DNA of 64,000 bases from Phaeodactylum tricornutum CCAP 1055/1 (taxonomy: Eukaryota; Bacillariophyta; Bacillariophyceae; Surirellales; Neidiaceae), in contig NC_011669.1 in assembly GCF_000150955.2 (NCBI RefSeq), forward strand, positions 320,434 through 384,433, read 5' to 3'. The notes below the pieces were generated by a model. The model searched no databases. It was not told the DNA's origin and saw only the letters and a list, made by a program, of their open reading frames with translations. This document shows, piece by piece, positions 44,059 to 54,191 of the stretch (within the stretch, counting starts at the first letter, position 1; each line of letters starts with the position of its first letter). The translations under genes were made by a program, and so were the position numbers.

Positions 44059-46149
44059 ATGGACGACGGGTGGATAGTGAAGTTTGTGCCTTTCAATTCG
44101 GCCGTGGCCTCGCCGTTTTGGGTCGCCTATTGTCGCGAAAAGCTCGAACGTATTCATCTTTCGACAGATCCCATCGAAATTCGGGCTCAGTATGGCGTTG
44201 AAGCGTCTGTGCGAATGCAACTGGAAGAGAATTCCTTAATGTGTTGTGGTTCATTCCCTGATGATCGTGTGAGCGTCAAAGGGATGCTTGTTGGATGCAA
44301 TACGCTCGAGGACTTTCAAAAAGTTGATAAAAACGAGCTGCTCTACAGCCACTTTGGAGATCATTTCTTGGAGGGAAATCTTTCATGTTTGACAAGGGTG
44401 CTGTTGTTGACATTTGCAGACCTCAAAAATCACAAAGTGCTTTATTGGTTTGGGTTCCCGGCACTCATGACGAGGCCAGGGAAGTCTATTAGGGCAGTGA
44501 GGCAGGACTTGCTTGAAGATATATGGAGCTCCAACAGGATTGCTGCCTTGGATGAAAGTGTCACCAGAATGCGACACACTCGGTCCTCTTCCGGCCAGGA
44601 GAGCACTCTTCCACCGTACTTCATTATAACGGATGATGAGTGCCTTCCGCTGTCCGTCAAGGATTATGAAAGGATTTCAGAAGTTGGATCGGAGCCTGTC
44701 TTCGGCTATTTTGATCCTTCGGGCCCTTCGGCTGTAAGACCTGAGCAACCCATGGGTTGGCCCTTACGGAATCTCGTAGCCTTTCTTTCATTCCACCTTA
44801 AATTAGGGGGAACAAAAGTCAAAGTGATAAGCTATCGACCGAAACAACTCCGGAGAATAGAAACTGTTGATAGCGGTCGTTATCCGAGTGCTGACGGGAG
44901 TGAAAGTGTTTTGCTTCAATTAAGTATACCAATGAAGACTGCATACGACTGGAACGAGGACTCCAAGATCTCAGACGCCCCAACTTACAAGGTAGTCGGT
45001 TGGGAATTGAATACTCGCGCAAAACCAGGACCTCGCTGGGTGAATCTTCGTCCCTTGCTTGATTCTCGGCATTTAGCCGTTCAAGCTGCCGATCTCAATC
45101 TGAAGCTTATGAAATGGCGGATGCTACCAGACCTGCAAGTTGAAAAGCTTCAAAAGACAAAAGTTCTCATTATTGGAGCGGGAACTCTTGGCTGTACGGT
45201 GGCGAGGGTTTTACTTGGCTGGGGTGTACGAAACTTCACGTTCGTCGACTACGGGAAGGTTAGTTATTCGAACCCGGTGCGCCAATCTTTGTTTACGCTC
45301 GATGATTGCCATGCAGATGGAGGAGGTGGACGCCCAAAAGCAGAAGCTGCGGCAGAGGCTTTGAAAGAAATCGCAGCTGATGTCCAGAGCAAAGGCGTTA
45401 CGCTTTCAATTCCCATGCCAGGCCACATTGAAACTCGAGAAGCTATCGAGACTTCTGTGAATGCACTCGATCAGCTTATGCAACCTTGTGATGTAGCTTT
45501 TCTATTGACGGACACCCGAGAGTCGAGGTGGCTGCCGACACTTATGGCTGCAACCTACGGTAAAACCATGATCAATGCAGCGCTTGGTTTAGATAGCTGG
45601 TTGGTGATGCGGCACGGTGGTGGCCTCCTGGAACGACGTCGCTTTGGCTGTTACTTTTGCAATGATGTAGTTGCTCCTGAAAATTCAATGAAAAATCGAA
45701 CGGTGGACCAACAATGCACTGTCACTCGCCCTGGCTTAGCTCCTATTGCTAGCTCAATGGCAGTGGAGTTGATGGTATCACTGCTGCATCACGCTGATGG
45801 GTTGTCTGCACCAGCCCCTGCTGTCGGAACGTCCAATTTTATGCCAACTGTCTCGCAGAATGAATCAGGAAGCCCACTCGGTGTCATTCCGCAACAAATA
45901 AGAGGCTCGCTAGTAACTTACACCATGATGACGCCGACCGTGCCGGCTTTTTGTCATTGCACTGCATGCTCAGCTGGTGTCGTGGATTCCTATCTGCACG
46001 ATAAGGTAGAACTCGTGTTTCAAACATGCCAGTCGTCAGGGGGTTCCTTTTTGGCAGGGATATCTGGCTTGACAGCTTTCAGGGCGGATGCTGCTGAAAA
46101 GTTTGACGAATCGGGAGCATGGGATGACGATCACGAAGACGAGGTCTAA
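44059..46149 (+). CDS. ATG7: ATG7, E1-like enzyme of autophagy
   Basis: A 696-residue intronless protein, near the usual ~700. ATG7 adenylates ATG8 and ATG12, forms a thioester and hands them to ATG3 and ATG10. The N-terminal ATG3/10-binding domain includes KFVPFNSAVASPFWVAYCREKLE. The E1 nucleotide-binding loop is IIGAGTLGCTVARVLLGWG (about 372), then FVDYGKVSYSNPVRQSLF. The catalytic Cys is in VDQQCTVTRPGLAP (about 553), and LLTDTRESRWLPT and MINAALGLDSWLVMRHG are conserved. Zn-type Cys pairs are seen in CYFCND and CHCTAC. The C-terminus is acidic (DDDHEDEV), as in other ATG7s. It is transcribed away from the CDK gene with 269 bp between the starts, so the promoter region is shared. Confidence 0.97.
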   Translation: MDDGWIVKFVPFNSAVASPFWVAYCREKLERIHLSTDPIEIRAQYGVEASVRMQLEENSLMCCGSFPDDRVSVKGMLVGCNTLEDFQKVDKNELLYSHFGDHFLEGNLSCLTRVLLLTFADLKNHKVLYWFGFPALMTRPGKSIRAVRQDLLEDIWSSNRIAALDESVTRMRHTRSSSGQESTLPPYFIITDDECLPLSVKDYERISEVGSEPVFGYFDPSGPSAVRPEQPMGWPLRNLVAFLSFHLKLGGTKVKVISYRPKQLRRIETVDSGRYPSADGSESVLLQLSIPMKTAYDWNEDSKISDAPTYKVVGWELNTRAKPGPRWVNLRPLLDSRHLAVQAADLNLKLMKWRMLPDLQVEKLQKTKVLIIGAGTLGCTVARVLLGWGVRNFTFVDYGKVSYSNPVRQSLFTLDDCHADGGGGRPKAEAAAEALKEIAADVQSKGVTLSIPMPGHIETREAIETSVNALDQLMQPCDVAFLLTDTRESRWLPTLMAATYGKTMINAALGLDSWLVMRHGGGLLERRRFGCYFCNDVVAPENSMKNRTVDQQCTVTRPGLAPIASSMAVELMVSLLHHADGLSAPAPAVGTSNFMPTVSQNESGSPLGVIPQQIRGSLVTYTMMTPTVPAFCHCTACSAGVVDSYLHDKVELVFQTCQSSGGSFLAGISGLTAFRADAAEKFDESGAWDDDHEDEV

Positions 46150-46239
46150 CTCTGCAAGTTCTTACGCAATGTATATATACATGCAAAATGCTTTTTATTG
46201 TAAGTTTATACTTTTCGTATCAACGGTAAGTCGAACGTC

Positions 46240-47676
46240 TCAGGTAAGTTCTAGATCGTGTGAATATCCATAGCTATTGTTGTCATTCACAATCAAATTA
46301 TGCGTGCGGCGGGCCTTTGCCCTATTCCCACAGCCGCATACCGCCCGACACGGCCAACACAAGAGGCGTAGACATCCAATCATACACCGGCAAATAGAGG
46401 CACAACAGCCGTCGGGGTTTTCAATCATTTGCTGAGCAATGAACACCATGAATATGAAACCAGTGACGCTTAGGACTGTAGCCACGACAACAGCGTTTTT
46501 ATCCTCGATGATTGCGTGAGCCTGCACTTCCGCGCGTTTGAAGGGATCTTCAGTCGATGGCTCCTCGTTGCCAAGGTTTTCTTTGTCCCCATCGATGATC
46601 GGATCGTAATCCGGGGCTTCATACTGCTCGTTGGGTTCGTGCGGCCATTTAAAGTCCCTATTCTCTGTAGGTCTGGAAGAGTCCTGGTTTTGGTTACTAC
46701 CGACCGGAATAGCCACGTCGCTTTCTCCATTGCCTTTAGTTGGGAGTTCTAGCGATGCGTCTACCGACGGAGAAAATGTCGGCCATCTTGTCATTTTAGC
46801 ATCATTAATGGGGAAGACTGAAGGAGCAGAGCTCTTGTAGTCATTTAGGACTCCTGTCTCTTGTGTCGGGGAATTTGTTTTGTCAACTTCGGGATTCCCT
46901 ACAAAAGGTGATGCTGTAGCATTTGCATCAATTTTAGATTCTCTTTGTTCCATAGTGTTCGCGGCGGGAAGGCTACCACTTGGTGCATCAGTTGCATCAG
47001 GCATGTTTGCCTCTGGTTCGATTGATTCTTTGTCTTCTACCTTTGTCAAGTCTTCAATTTCAATAGGCTCAGATAAGTTCTCATCCTCCTCTGGCATAGG
47101 TAAATCCTCAAATTCCTTTGGTACGTTTTCATGGTCCAACTCTTCCGGCTCGATCAAATCCATAAATTCGTCGGGCCCACTTAAGTCTGTATTTTCTCTG
47201 GCCTCGTCTAGATCTTCATTTTCCTCTTGAATTAGATTGTTCTCCGGGGATTCACTTTGTTTGAGTTGCGCTTCGCTGTCGTAACTGGTCACACTCTCTC
47301 CTTCATCCAAACGGAGCTCGTTTGCTTCCATTCTTCGTCGCTCTGTTTCCAAAGTGCTCTCCTCTTTTGCGTCAATTGGATATGAGTTCTGGATATAAAG
47401 CCCCAAATCTACACCTGCTTGAAAAGCAACTAGATGACCTCTCTTTTTGTTTTCGATTTCGGTGGAGTGGGTCCCGAAAATTTGCATATGCTGTGAGAGC
47501 TCACTACTTCCTGACTGGAATCTGCTGCTTCCGTCGGCATTCGAATCTTCAGTTCTCGTTTCAAGAACAACATGCCCGCGTTCTTCATCGAACCGAGACG
47601 GAACTGACAACGCGTTACCGGTACCGATGGAAAAACAAGGAAGAAAACCGAAGAAGACACAAAAAGCGGATTTCAT
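46240..47676 (-). CDS. acidic single-pass membrane protein with NPDG/Cys-rich tail (paralogue 1)
   Basis: A 478-residue protein starting, I propose, at 47676, because that Met begins a clear signal peptide (MKSAFCVFFGFLPCFSIGTGNALS); the frame is open further up to 47754. A long lumenal or outer part of Glu/Asp/Ser/Pro-rich low complexity follows (about 25-390). Then comes a single membrane helix (about 395-414, VVVATVLSVTGFIFMVFIA), NPDG (420-423) and a short Cys-rich tail with CRCMIGCLRLLCWPCRAVCGCG, likely cytosolic and possibly palmitoylated. It ends YGYSHDLELT. The gene at 60481-61632 has the same layout and motifs, so they form a family. No known domain. A role at the cell surface or a silica-related membrane is only a guess. 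Confidence 0.72.
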   Translation of the reverse strand: MKSAFCVFFGFLPCFSIGTGNALSVPSRFDEERGHVVLETRTEDSNADGSSRFQSGSSELSQHMQIFGTHSTEIENKKRGHLVAFQAGVDLGLYIQNSYPIDAKEESTLETERRRMEANELRLDEGESVTSYDSEAQLKQSESPENNLIQEENEDLDEARENTDLSGPDEFMDLIEPEELDHENVPKEFEDLPMPEEDENLSEPIEIEDLTKVEDKESIEPEANMPDATDAPSGSLPAANTMEQRESKIDANATASPFVGNPEVDKTNSPTQETGVLNDYKSSAPSVFPINDAKMTRWPTFSPSVDASLELPTKGNGESDVAIPVGSNQNQDSSRPTENRDFKWPHEPNEQYEAPDYDPIIDGDKENLGNEEPSTEDPFKRAEVQAHAIIEDKNAVVVATVLSVTGFIFMVFIAQQMIENPDGCCASICRCMIGCLRLLCWPCRAVCGCGNRAKARRTHNLIVNDNNSYGYSHDLELT

Positions 47677-48157
47677 TCCACCCACCTCTACGAAGCGTCT
47701 CGTAATAATAATGTATTTGCTCTGCAAATATACTGAGCAGTGGAAGGTCCTCAAGTAACTGTAAAGCTTCTACGATGACCTTGCACCTCGAAATCTAGAC
47801 TTGGACTTACAGTTTATGTTCATTAGATGAGACCACGCGATTTGAACGTTCTGTAGGACCTTTGGAAAAACCCTCTGTTTTGATATTGGGTCATTACGAT
47901 GGCGCAAAGCATGTCTGACTCCCATGACTAGTTCGACTACATTTGATGACCATTGCTCTCTCCTAGATTCACGACATGAGTGTAGCCTGTCCGTGCGGGA
48001 TGCAACGTAGCTTCAACCTGCCTGTGAACTAACGAAATCTTATTCGATGTCAGCAACTCCAACACTTCTTTCCACCTAGAGAGAACCAGGCACAGCTCAA
48101 ATTATTCTGAAAATGACTCTGACGAGACTTGCTAGAGAACTTGTAGTTTGGTAAAGC
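47677..48157. other. intergenic
   Basis: 480 bp between the start of the acidic membrane protein gene and the 3' end of the first DHTC gene. A TTACAGTTTA word at about 47806-47815 is a near match to the recurrent decamer. Nothing else recognised. Confidence 0.45.
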
Positions 48158-49220
48158 TTACATGGCACCAGTAATGATAAAGATATCTAGCTGTGAAATA
48201 AAAAGAAGTCCCATTAGATCAAATCAATATGACGACTTGGTAAAGTACAAAAGAAGCACTTCTTACCGTCAAGCACAGAAAAACAAGGCACACAAACAAC
48301 TGGAAAGGTATCATGTTGTTTTTCCCGATAGCTGTACCCGTCCATGGACACCTGTATAAGGAAGGAGTTGGCGTTAGGAGATTACAATAGAAATGTACGG
48401 AAATGCTAAAGTGGAGGACATACGTGTGGTCGAACTCTTCCACCACAACCATTGTATCGGAATCGAAATGAGCATTCCTTGGGCGATAGGTCTGCGCTTG
48501 ATCGCTCCACCGCCAATTATTTTCGTTCTGAGCTGGTGGCTCCTCGTTCCGATAAAGGACACCAGGGTCGCGACAACTAGTGCATGCCAACGCCACAATG
48601 AGCCCAATCGTCATTGAACTCCAAGTTAGGATCAACGCCAGAGGTTTGGTTCCCGGTAAAACAACATTCTTAAAAGCCAACCACGACACACCAATAATGA
48701 GTGGGTATGTAACAAAGGCAAGCATTGGCCAATAAGGACCTACGACGCATTGGAGGCTGGGTCGCGTATACCGTCTCGACCTTTTTTCTCCAGTTTCTTC
48801 GTCTTCCTCGATCTCTTCCACCCATTCCGTACTCGAATGCAGTACCGCCATATTTCCTACTCGTCCTGCCCCTAATAGAGGACATACTGCAGCAGAGCAA
48901 CACAAGCACCCAGTTTGATCGTCGGGAAGATCGTGATCTATATGCATAAAGCTACGGTGATGAATCCGCTCCTCCATCCAAGTCGGTTCTGTCAAGCCAA
49001 CGGCAAACGGTGACTCACGCCAATGTTTCAGACGAAGGCTTTTTCGCTCATTTTGGTACCGGCTTTCGACGGACAGAGGTTCCGTTTCGGCACCGGAATC
49101 GTTGTCGAGTGTCAAAGATGATTGCATCACTGGCTCTGAATTCTTGTTTGGCATGGATTCCTTTACAACCACAGCAAGCGGCTTTTCGCTAATTCCGGTG
49201 GTAGATCTACGCTGAGACAT
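48158..49220 (-). CDS. DHHC-family protein with DHTC motif, copy A, 3 exons
   Basis: Exons 49220-48424, 48351-48267 and 48190-48158 give 304 residues; introns of 71 and 76 bp have GT..CAG ends. DHHC enzymes attach palmitate to Cys through the DHHC Cys. Here the first intron splits the motif, which reads DHTC (264-267) followed by PWTGTAIGKNNM, the standard PW.G..(I/V)G..N sequel. DPG (218-220) after TM2 is also standard. TM1 is about 161-183, TM2 193-213, TM3 281-300; the protein ends after TM3, so the fourth helix is missing. The zinc-ligand Cys before the motif are absent (RPRNAHFDSDTMVVVEEF). The Cys nucleophile remains, so activity is possible but uncertain. An N-terminal ~90 residues are polar, then a Cys-rich patch (GCLCCSAAVC) that may itself be acylated. 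Confidence 0.8.
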
Positions 49221-49584
49221 GCTGGTAAGGGTCTAAAAGAAATAATGTGATGCTGAGAATTGTCTCCGTCGCTCGTCAGGAAAGGACGGGTCTCCGTTTG
49301 AACGATTCAAGTATTGATCACTGTCAACAAAAGCGCCCACAGGCAAACGCGGGTTTGCGTACAAACATTGTGTTGTGGAGTTTAAGCAGGAAAGAGAGCG
49401 GTACGATTCTACAAATAAAAACAAACTAGGGCTCTCTTTGGTAGGGTAAAGTTGGTCTTCGCAGAAAACGTTTTTATGTGTAACTTCATGTAAGCCTGCC
49501 TACCCAAGCGTTCCGCAACGATGCTGGTACACTAACTTAAACATCAAAAATATTAAAAAATGAGTGTAAATTGAAACTTTGCTG
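49221..49584. other. intergenic between the DHTC pair
   Basis: 364 bp between the 3' end of copy B and the start of copy A; it includes the copy A promoter. Nothing recognised. Confidence 0.45.
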
Positions 49585-50508
49585 TTAGATTAATGTTAAC
49601 AGGCTAACATTGTATATGATGGATACCAGAACAAAGCATAAGAAGCACCGAAACCAGCACATGTTTTTCTTTCCTATTGCAGTTCCAGTCCACGGGCATC
49701 TGAGATTTAAAGTCAATATGGTCAGAGTTTCATAAGCAAAAAAATAGAAATCAGCAACCCCTGTGACTCACGTATGGTCAAAGTGCTCCACAACAACGGC
49801 ACATTCTGGGTCGTAACGGGCATGGGTAGGTCGGTACGTGAATGCCTGGTCATTCCATCGCCACTCGTTTTCTTCTCCAGACGGTGGCTCTGAGTGTCTT
49901 CGCAAAATTCCAGGATCTCTACAAGCCACGTTCAGCAACGAAACAAAAAGGCCTCCTGTAGCCAAACTCCATGTGACAATTACACTAAGACCATGCTCCG
50001 GTAACCTCGTCAGTGCGGTCCAAGTAGATAGAAATATTAGCAGCGGCAATGTCACCCCCACAAGTACCGTCCAATACGGTCCCAGAACACAGACAAGTCT
50101 CTGTTGAGTAGCTCTTTCTCCATTGTCTAGTGTGAATTCTTCAGTTCGTGTGTACAGTACAATCATATTCCCAACACGGCCGGCGCGCTGGCAGAGGAAG
50201 CCAGTACATATAAATCGGAAAGCATTCGGCAAATGGCTCTGTGCACTGTTCTGACTGTGGAATCTCCTACATCCTGCCTGTTCGTCAGCCCAAGTTGCTT
50301 TCGTCCTTCCAACAGCAAAAGGCGATTGCCGCCAATGCTGCGCAACAGTTCCTTCGCTACTGGATAGTAAGGACGGGTCATCATGCTTCGCGTCCTGACT
50401 TGTGCCGCCCAAGTTACCGCGATCATTCCAACTTACGCGCTGAGCATTGGAATGCTCAAGTTCTTCCTCACCGTGTGCACCATCAGCATCTTCGAAGTCT
50501 AACGACAT
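49585..50508 (-). CDS. DHHC-family protein with DHTC motif, copy B, 2 exons
   Basis: Exons 50508-49772 and 49699-49585, with a 72-bp GTGAGT..TCTCAG intron, give 283 residues. The intron splits the DHTC motif (244-247) at exactly the same base as in copy A, which lies downstream on the same strand, so the two are tandem duplicates. The sequel is PWTGTAIGKKNM. One zinc-ligand Cys seems to remain (YDPECAVVVEHF), the rest are absent. TM1 is about 143-165, TM2 174-196; the sequence ends just after a third hydrophobic segment (FLCFVLVSIIYNVSLLTLI), again without a fourth. The start is the ATG at 50508; the frame upstream begins only with TTG. HWR(Q/E)SPFAVG and GRVGNM are shared by both copies. Confidence 0.78.
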
Positions 50509-51120
50509 TTCAGCCTGATCAGTCGACTCTGACGTTTTACACCAGAAATGGATTGAAAATGGCAACGTCTGATGCAAGTGGGCAGAGAAAAATACTGTTG
50601 ACCGCCAACGCGTTCTCTAGCGCCATTACTAAGTGGACGATAGGTAAAGTTAGAGCTTTGCTAGAATGTGAGAATCTATCGATAGTGTTGACAATGAATG
50701 ACAAACAAAATGAGCGTGGTCGCCGCATTCTCCACGGAACAGTTCATCGTGTTCCCACATCCTTCTCGCTGTTTGATCGTCTTCAAATGTGTCTAATTGG
50801 CTGGCTCTTCCATAAGTATTCACAAGTTTAGAAGGTCTCTCCCTATGTGTCTAGATAATCTCGCTTTGTTTTGCTCTGTAGTTCACCTGATACTCCTCGA
50901 TTTATGCTGCAGACATTGATAGGTTTTACAGATAGTGTATGCGACAGACAATGGACACCACGCATGATTACCCATACACTCAATGGCAAATTCACTACGA
51001 GAGAAACACGGCTCCCCATTTTGCAACAGTCAACTGTCAACTGCCTTTCGATACGAGTATTCCATCGATACCTGCTCCTCCTTTCACGCTTCAAAAGACC
51101 TTACGAGTTCCTGTGAACAA
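50509..51120. other. divergent intergenic region
   Basis: It lies between copy B (minus) and the SNARE gene (plus) and should contain both promoters. A plus-strand open frame to 50831 is antisense to the copy B 5' end and has no domain. Confidence 0.45.
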
Positions 51121-52088
51121 ATGTCGTACGCCAAGATAGAGGAGAATGGAATGAAAGGCTCATTCTCACTGCCATATGCCGATGCGGATGAGACGTCATC
51201 TTCAATTTCCTTTTCCTCGTCGAGAAAAGGCCCTTCCTCTGCTCTCTCTGAGCCTTTACGCGGGAACGGGGACGAAAGTGAAGATCCCTTTTTTGTTTTT
51301 CGTGAGGACATGAACCGAAAATTAGAATTGGTCGATGAGGGATTGGCGGAATATCTGCGCATTGTACACCAAACGGTATGTAATCAGAGAACCTCAAGGT
51401 ACAACTTCCACACCTATGTAGCGGTTGACTCACTGCCGAGTTATTTTAGGACACGGCCGTGAACACAAATGAACTCAAAGAAGCAAAAAAGCAGCTGAAG
51501 CGGAGGTTTAAAAACGCGGAATCTACATTAAAGGACGTTTATATGACGGTGCAAGTAGTGGAGACAGATCGATCCAAATTCACCCACATTTCGGATGCAG
51601 AGCTCTACGATCGGCAAATGCTGGTGGAGACAAGTCGAGATCGGCTCAATCGAGCCAAAAATGACATCCAATCTGAAGTTGTCAAGGCAAAAATGATGTC
51701 AGATGAACGGGCCAAAGCGCTGCGTCGGGCTGGTGCAGCCGTCTTGGGCGCCAAAACAGATGGCCAGCGAGAAAACACCAATTTCATTGTTAATTCACAA
51801 GCACGAACATCTTTACTCATGCAGCATCAGGACGAGACGCTAGACGAGCTTGATGATGCGGTTACACGTGTCGGGCATATTGCTGGAAACATTCACGACG
51901 AAATAGGTCAGCAAAACAAAATACTAACAGAAATGGAAGAAGATTTGGATCGAGCGGAGGAAGAACTGGGTATGGTTCTTGGCAAGCTGGCGAGATTTCT
52001 GAAAACAAAAGATAGATGGCAACTGTCGACAATTCTGTTTCTGACAGTTGTTGCTATTGTTTTGTTCTTCTCGGTATTATACTTGTAG
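51121..52088 (+). CDS. Qc-SNARE, syntaxin-6/SYP6 type, 2 exons
   Basis: Exons 51121-51375 and 51450-52088, with a 74-bp GTATGT..TTTAG phase-0 intron, give 297 residues. The syntaxin-6 N-terminal domain opens with EDPFFVFREDMNRKLE and continues over the splice (HQT-DTAVNTNELKEAKKQL). The SNARE motif lies at about 205-265, starting QHQDETLDELDDAV, with the central Q in EIGQQNKILTEMEEDLDRAE. One C-terminal membrane anchor follows (STILFLTVVAIVLFFSVLYL), with only a few residues after it. Syntaxin 6 works in fusion at the trans-Golgi and endosomes. The start has Ser/Asp-rich residues ahead of the domain (about 60). A second Met nearby (residue 11) is possible but less likely. Confidence 0.93.
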
Positions 52089-52306
52089 TAGATAATTTCT
52101 TAGGCAAATATTTCTGATGAGTTTGCTTTCGTGCTAGGCAGGTGCCTCTATAAGAACAGTGTGTTATCTTCTTCATTTAGAGGTCTCGCTACGAAAGTAA
52201 GGTATAATTTTTGCTACTCCTTTATTATGGTCCTCGCTCTTTATTAATAACCGGTTACTACTATATTGCGATTGTTCCATGCGAGTAAGCGTAGTTTAGC
52301 ACACGT

Positions 52307-52316
52307 TTACAGTTAG
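52307..52316 (+). promoter_or_regulatory. TTACAGTTAG decamer in convergent spacer
   Basis: The exact decamer lies between the 3' ends of the SNARE and PGRL1 genes, so it is not a promoter site for either. Confidence 0.4.
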
Positions 52317-52377
52317 CCACAACCTCTCCTTCCCACTCAGACAAGCACGACTAACCTTGAAATGTAAGACATACGAT

Positions 52378-53437
52378 CTAGTTCTCCTTGGGAAGAGTGG
52401 ATGCACGAAGTGTGTTTCGTTGCACAGTAAAGGTGGTCTTGCAGTTTGGGCATTTGGCGTTGGCCACGTCGGTAAAGCCTTCCACTCCCAAGATGTTACC
52501 AAAGTACACTCGGTTTTCAGCTTGACAGCTTGGGCAAGGACCGTAGGCGAGGAATTTGTTTTCGAAAATAAATTCTTCTGTCAACGTCCGGGCACCCAGA
52601 TAAATTAAAGGAGTACCCATGAGAGTGAGCACCACCGGGTTGATGCGAATAAACGGTTCCAGAACTTCAAAGCCAAATCCAATCCAGGCAACGACACCAA
52701 TGACGGTAGCAGGAAGGTACAAAAGATTGGATCGAAATTTGTCCTCTTGCAAGGTAACCTTGCAGATGCCTGTGTCGATGTAACATTTCGGTTCGGTTTG
52801 GACGGCAAATTTTGAGCCTTCATCTTTCAAATCCTGCTTAAGGGAATCGAATTCGGAATCGGACATGATGGGATCTCCCTTGAGGTAGGCCTGCATAGCA
52901 TTCAGGTAGGCTGCCTCCTTTCGGTTCATGACAACCATGGGCGACCCGTTCCATGTTAAATCTTCCTTAAGGAGATCAAACTCATCGTCGCTGAGCATCT
53001 TGCGGCCACTGTTGTAGTACGACTGACAAGGCGATGCAAAAACAGGGTATGAGTATCATTTGCGCACCGAGGAAATTTGGCGGCGGAACAGTGGCACGTA
53101 CCTGGAGAGCATCCAAGAAAATACGCTCCTTTTCTTCGATTGTCAAACGGATCATACTTCCCGAGTCATTGTCCGTAATGCAGAACTCCTCGTCGGGGAT
53201 GCAATCGGCATCACTAATGTCCGTTTCGAAGAAGCGTCCCTTGGCCTCGTCAAACGCGATCTGTTTACGAGCCGAAGGCACCAAAGTTAGATCTTCCTTT
53301 TCCTTCTCCTCCGACATGAACACCCGAGTAATAGATATTTTTGGAGGAGCTACGGAGGCCTTTCTCATGGGGCCTGTAAAGGCATCGCTGACGGCCGAGA
53401 ACACCAAAAGGCCAAATACCACAGAGTTGACTCGCAT
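52378..53437 (-). CDS. PGRL1: PGRL1, PGR5-like protein of cyclic electron flow, 2 exons
   Basis: Exons 53437-53102 (112 codons) and 53022-52378, split by a 79-bp GTACGT..GTCAG phase-0 intron, give 326 residues. The splice gives FLDALQ-SYYNSGRKMLSDDEFDLLKEDLTWNGS, matching plant PGRL1 (FLQALQSFYYDGK.IMS..EFD.LKEEL.WEGS). PGRL1 with PGR5 passes electrons from ferredoxin back to plastoquinone at the thylakoid. A second repeat of the same kind is at YLKGDPIMSDSEFDSLK. Two membrane helices (about LPATVIGVVAWIGFGF and PVVLTLMGTPLIYLG) and the C-terminal CPSCQ..CPNCK pair are present, as are Cys in CYIDTGIC. The N-terminus is a signal peptide ending SDA/FTGP, the diatom plastid signature. Confidence 0.95.
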
Positions 53438-54191
53438 CGTTTGTTCGTAGTCTTGTCTAAATTGGAAACGCTACTTGTTGTGGAACGAACTGGATAGACC
53501 TAAGTATCGATGGACAAATACTGTTCGCAAAGTTCTCGTTTTGTTCCAGGACGGGATTGTTGATGCTGCGTTATAGCAAGCAAACGAGCGGCAAAGACGA
53601 ACCGCGGTGACCGACGTTCCCTATTCATGGCTGTCCTCCACACCTTGCCGTCGAGTCTTGCACTCCCAAAGTCCACGCATCGGGGTGCGTGCCCGTGCCC
53701 TTTTTTTCTCGCGATCCAGGGAGCGGCAGACTACAACCGAGAGACGCGCGGTAGGTTTCAAACACGTACTCTCCTCTGTGACGTGCGCAAAACGGAATCG
53801 ATGACGTCATCGTTGCTTTGCGGAAACTCACATTTAAATGTACGTGAACATGGACAGACGTCCACTGATCGACGATTCGATCGACTGATCAGAACCGAAT
53901 CGAGTACCGGTTATTGAAACGCGAGCCAGCACGCCATCGTATTCTAAACGGTGACCTCGTCATCGGCGTCACGTTTTCGGATTCCAACCGGATGTTGATG
54001 TTTGTGTGTTTGCAGGTTATTTTACCAACGCAGAACGAAACCTGCATCGAAATCGTGCACCCAAACCGACAGAAACCCGGACTCGCACAAGAGATGAAAA
54101 CTTTTGGTTTACAGTTAGCACACTGTCTGTGAAACATAACAGCAGTTCCAATCGGTTCCAAGTCAATCTCCAGCAAGTTCGGGATCATACA
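53438..54191. other. divergent intergenic region
   Basis: It holds the presumed promoters of PGRL1 and GTPBP1. A TTACAGTTAG decamer lies at 54109-54118, about 75 bp before the GTPBP1 start. Open frames here lack any domain. Confidence 0.5.
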
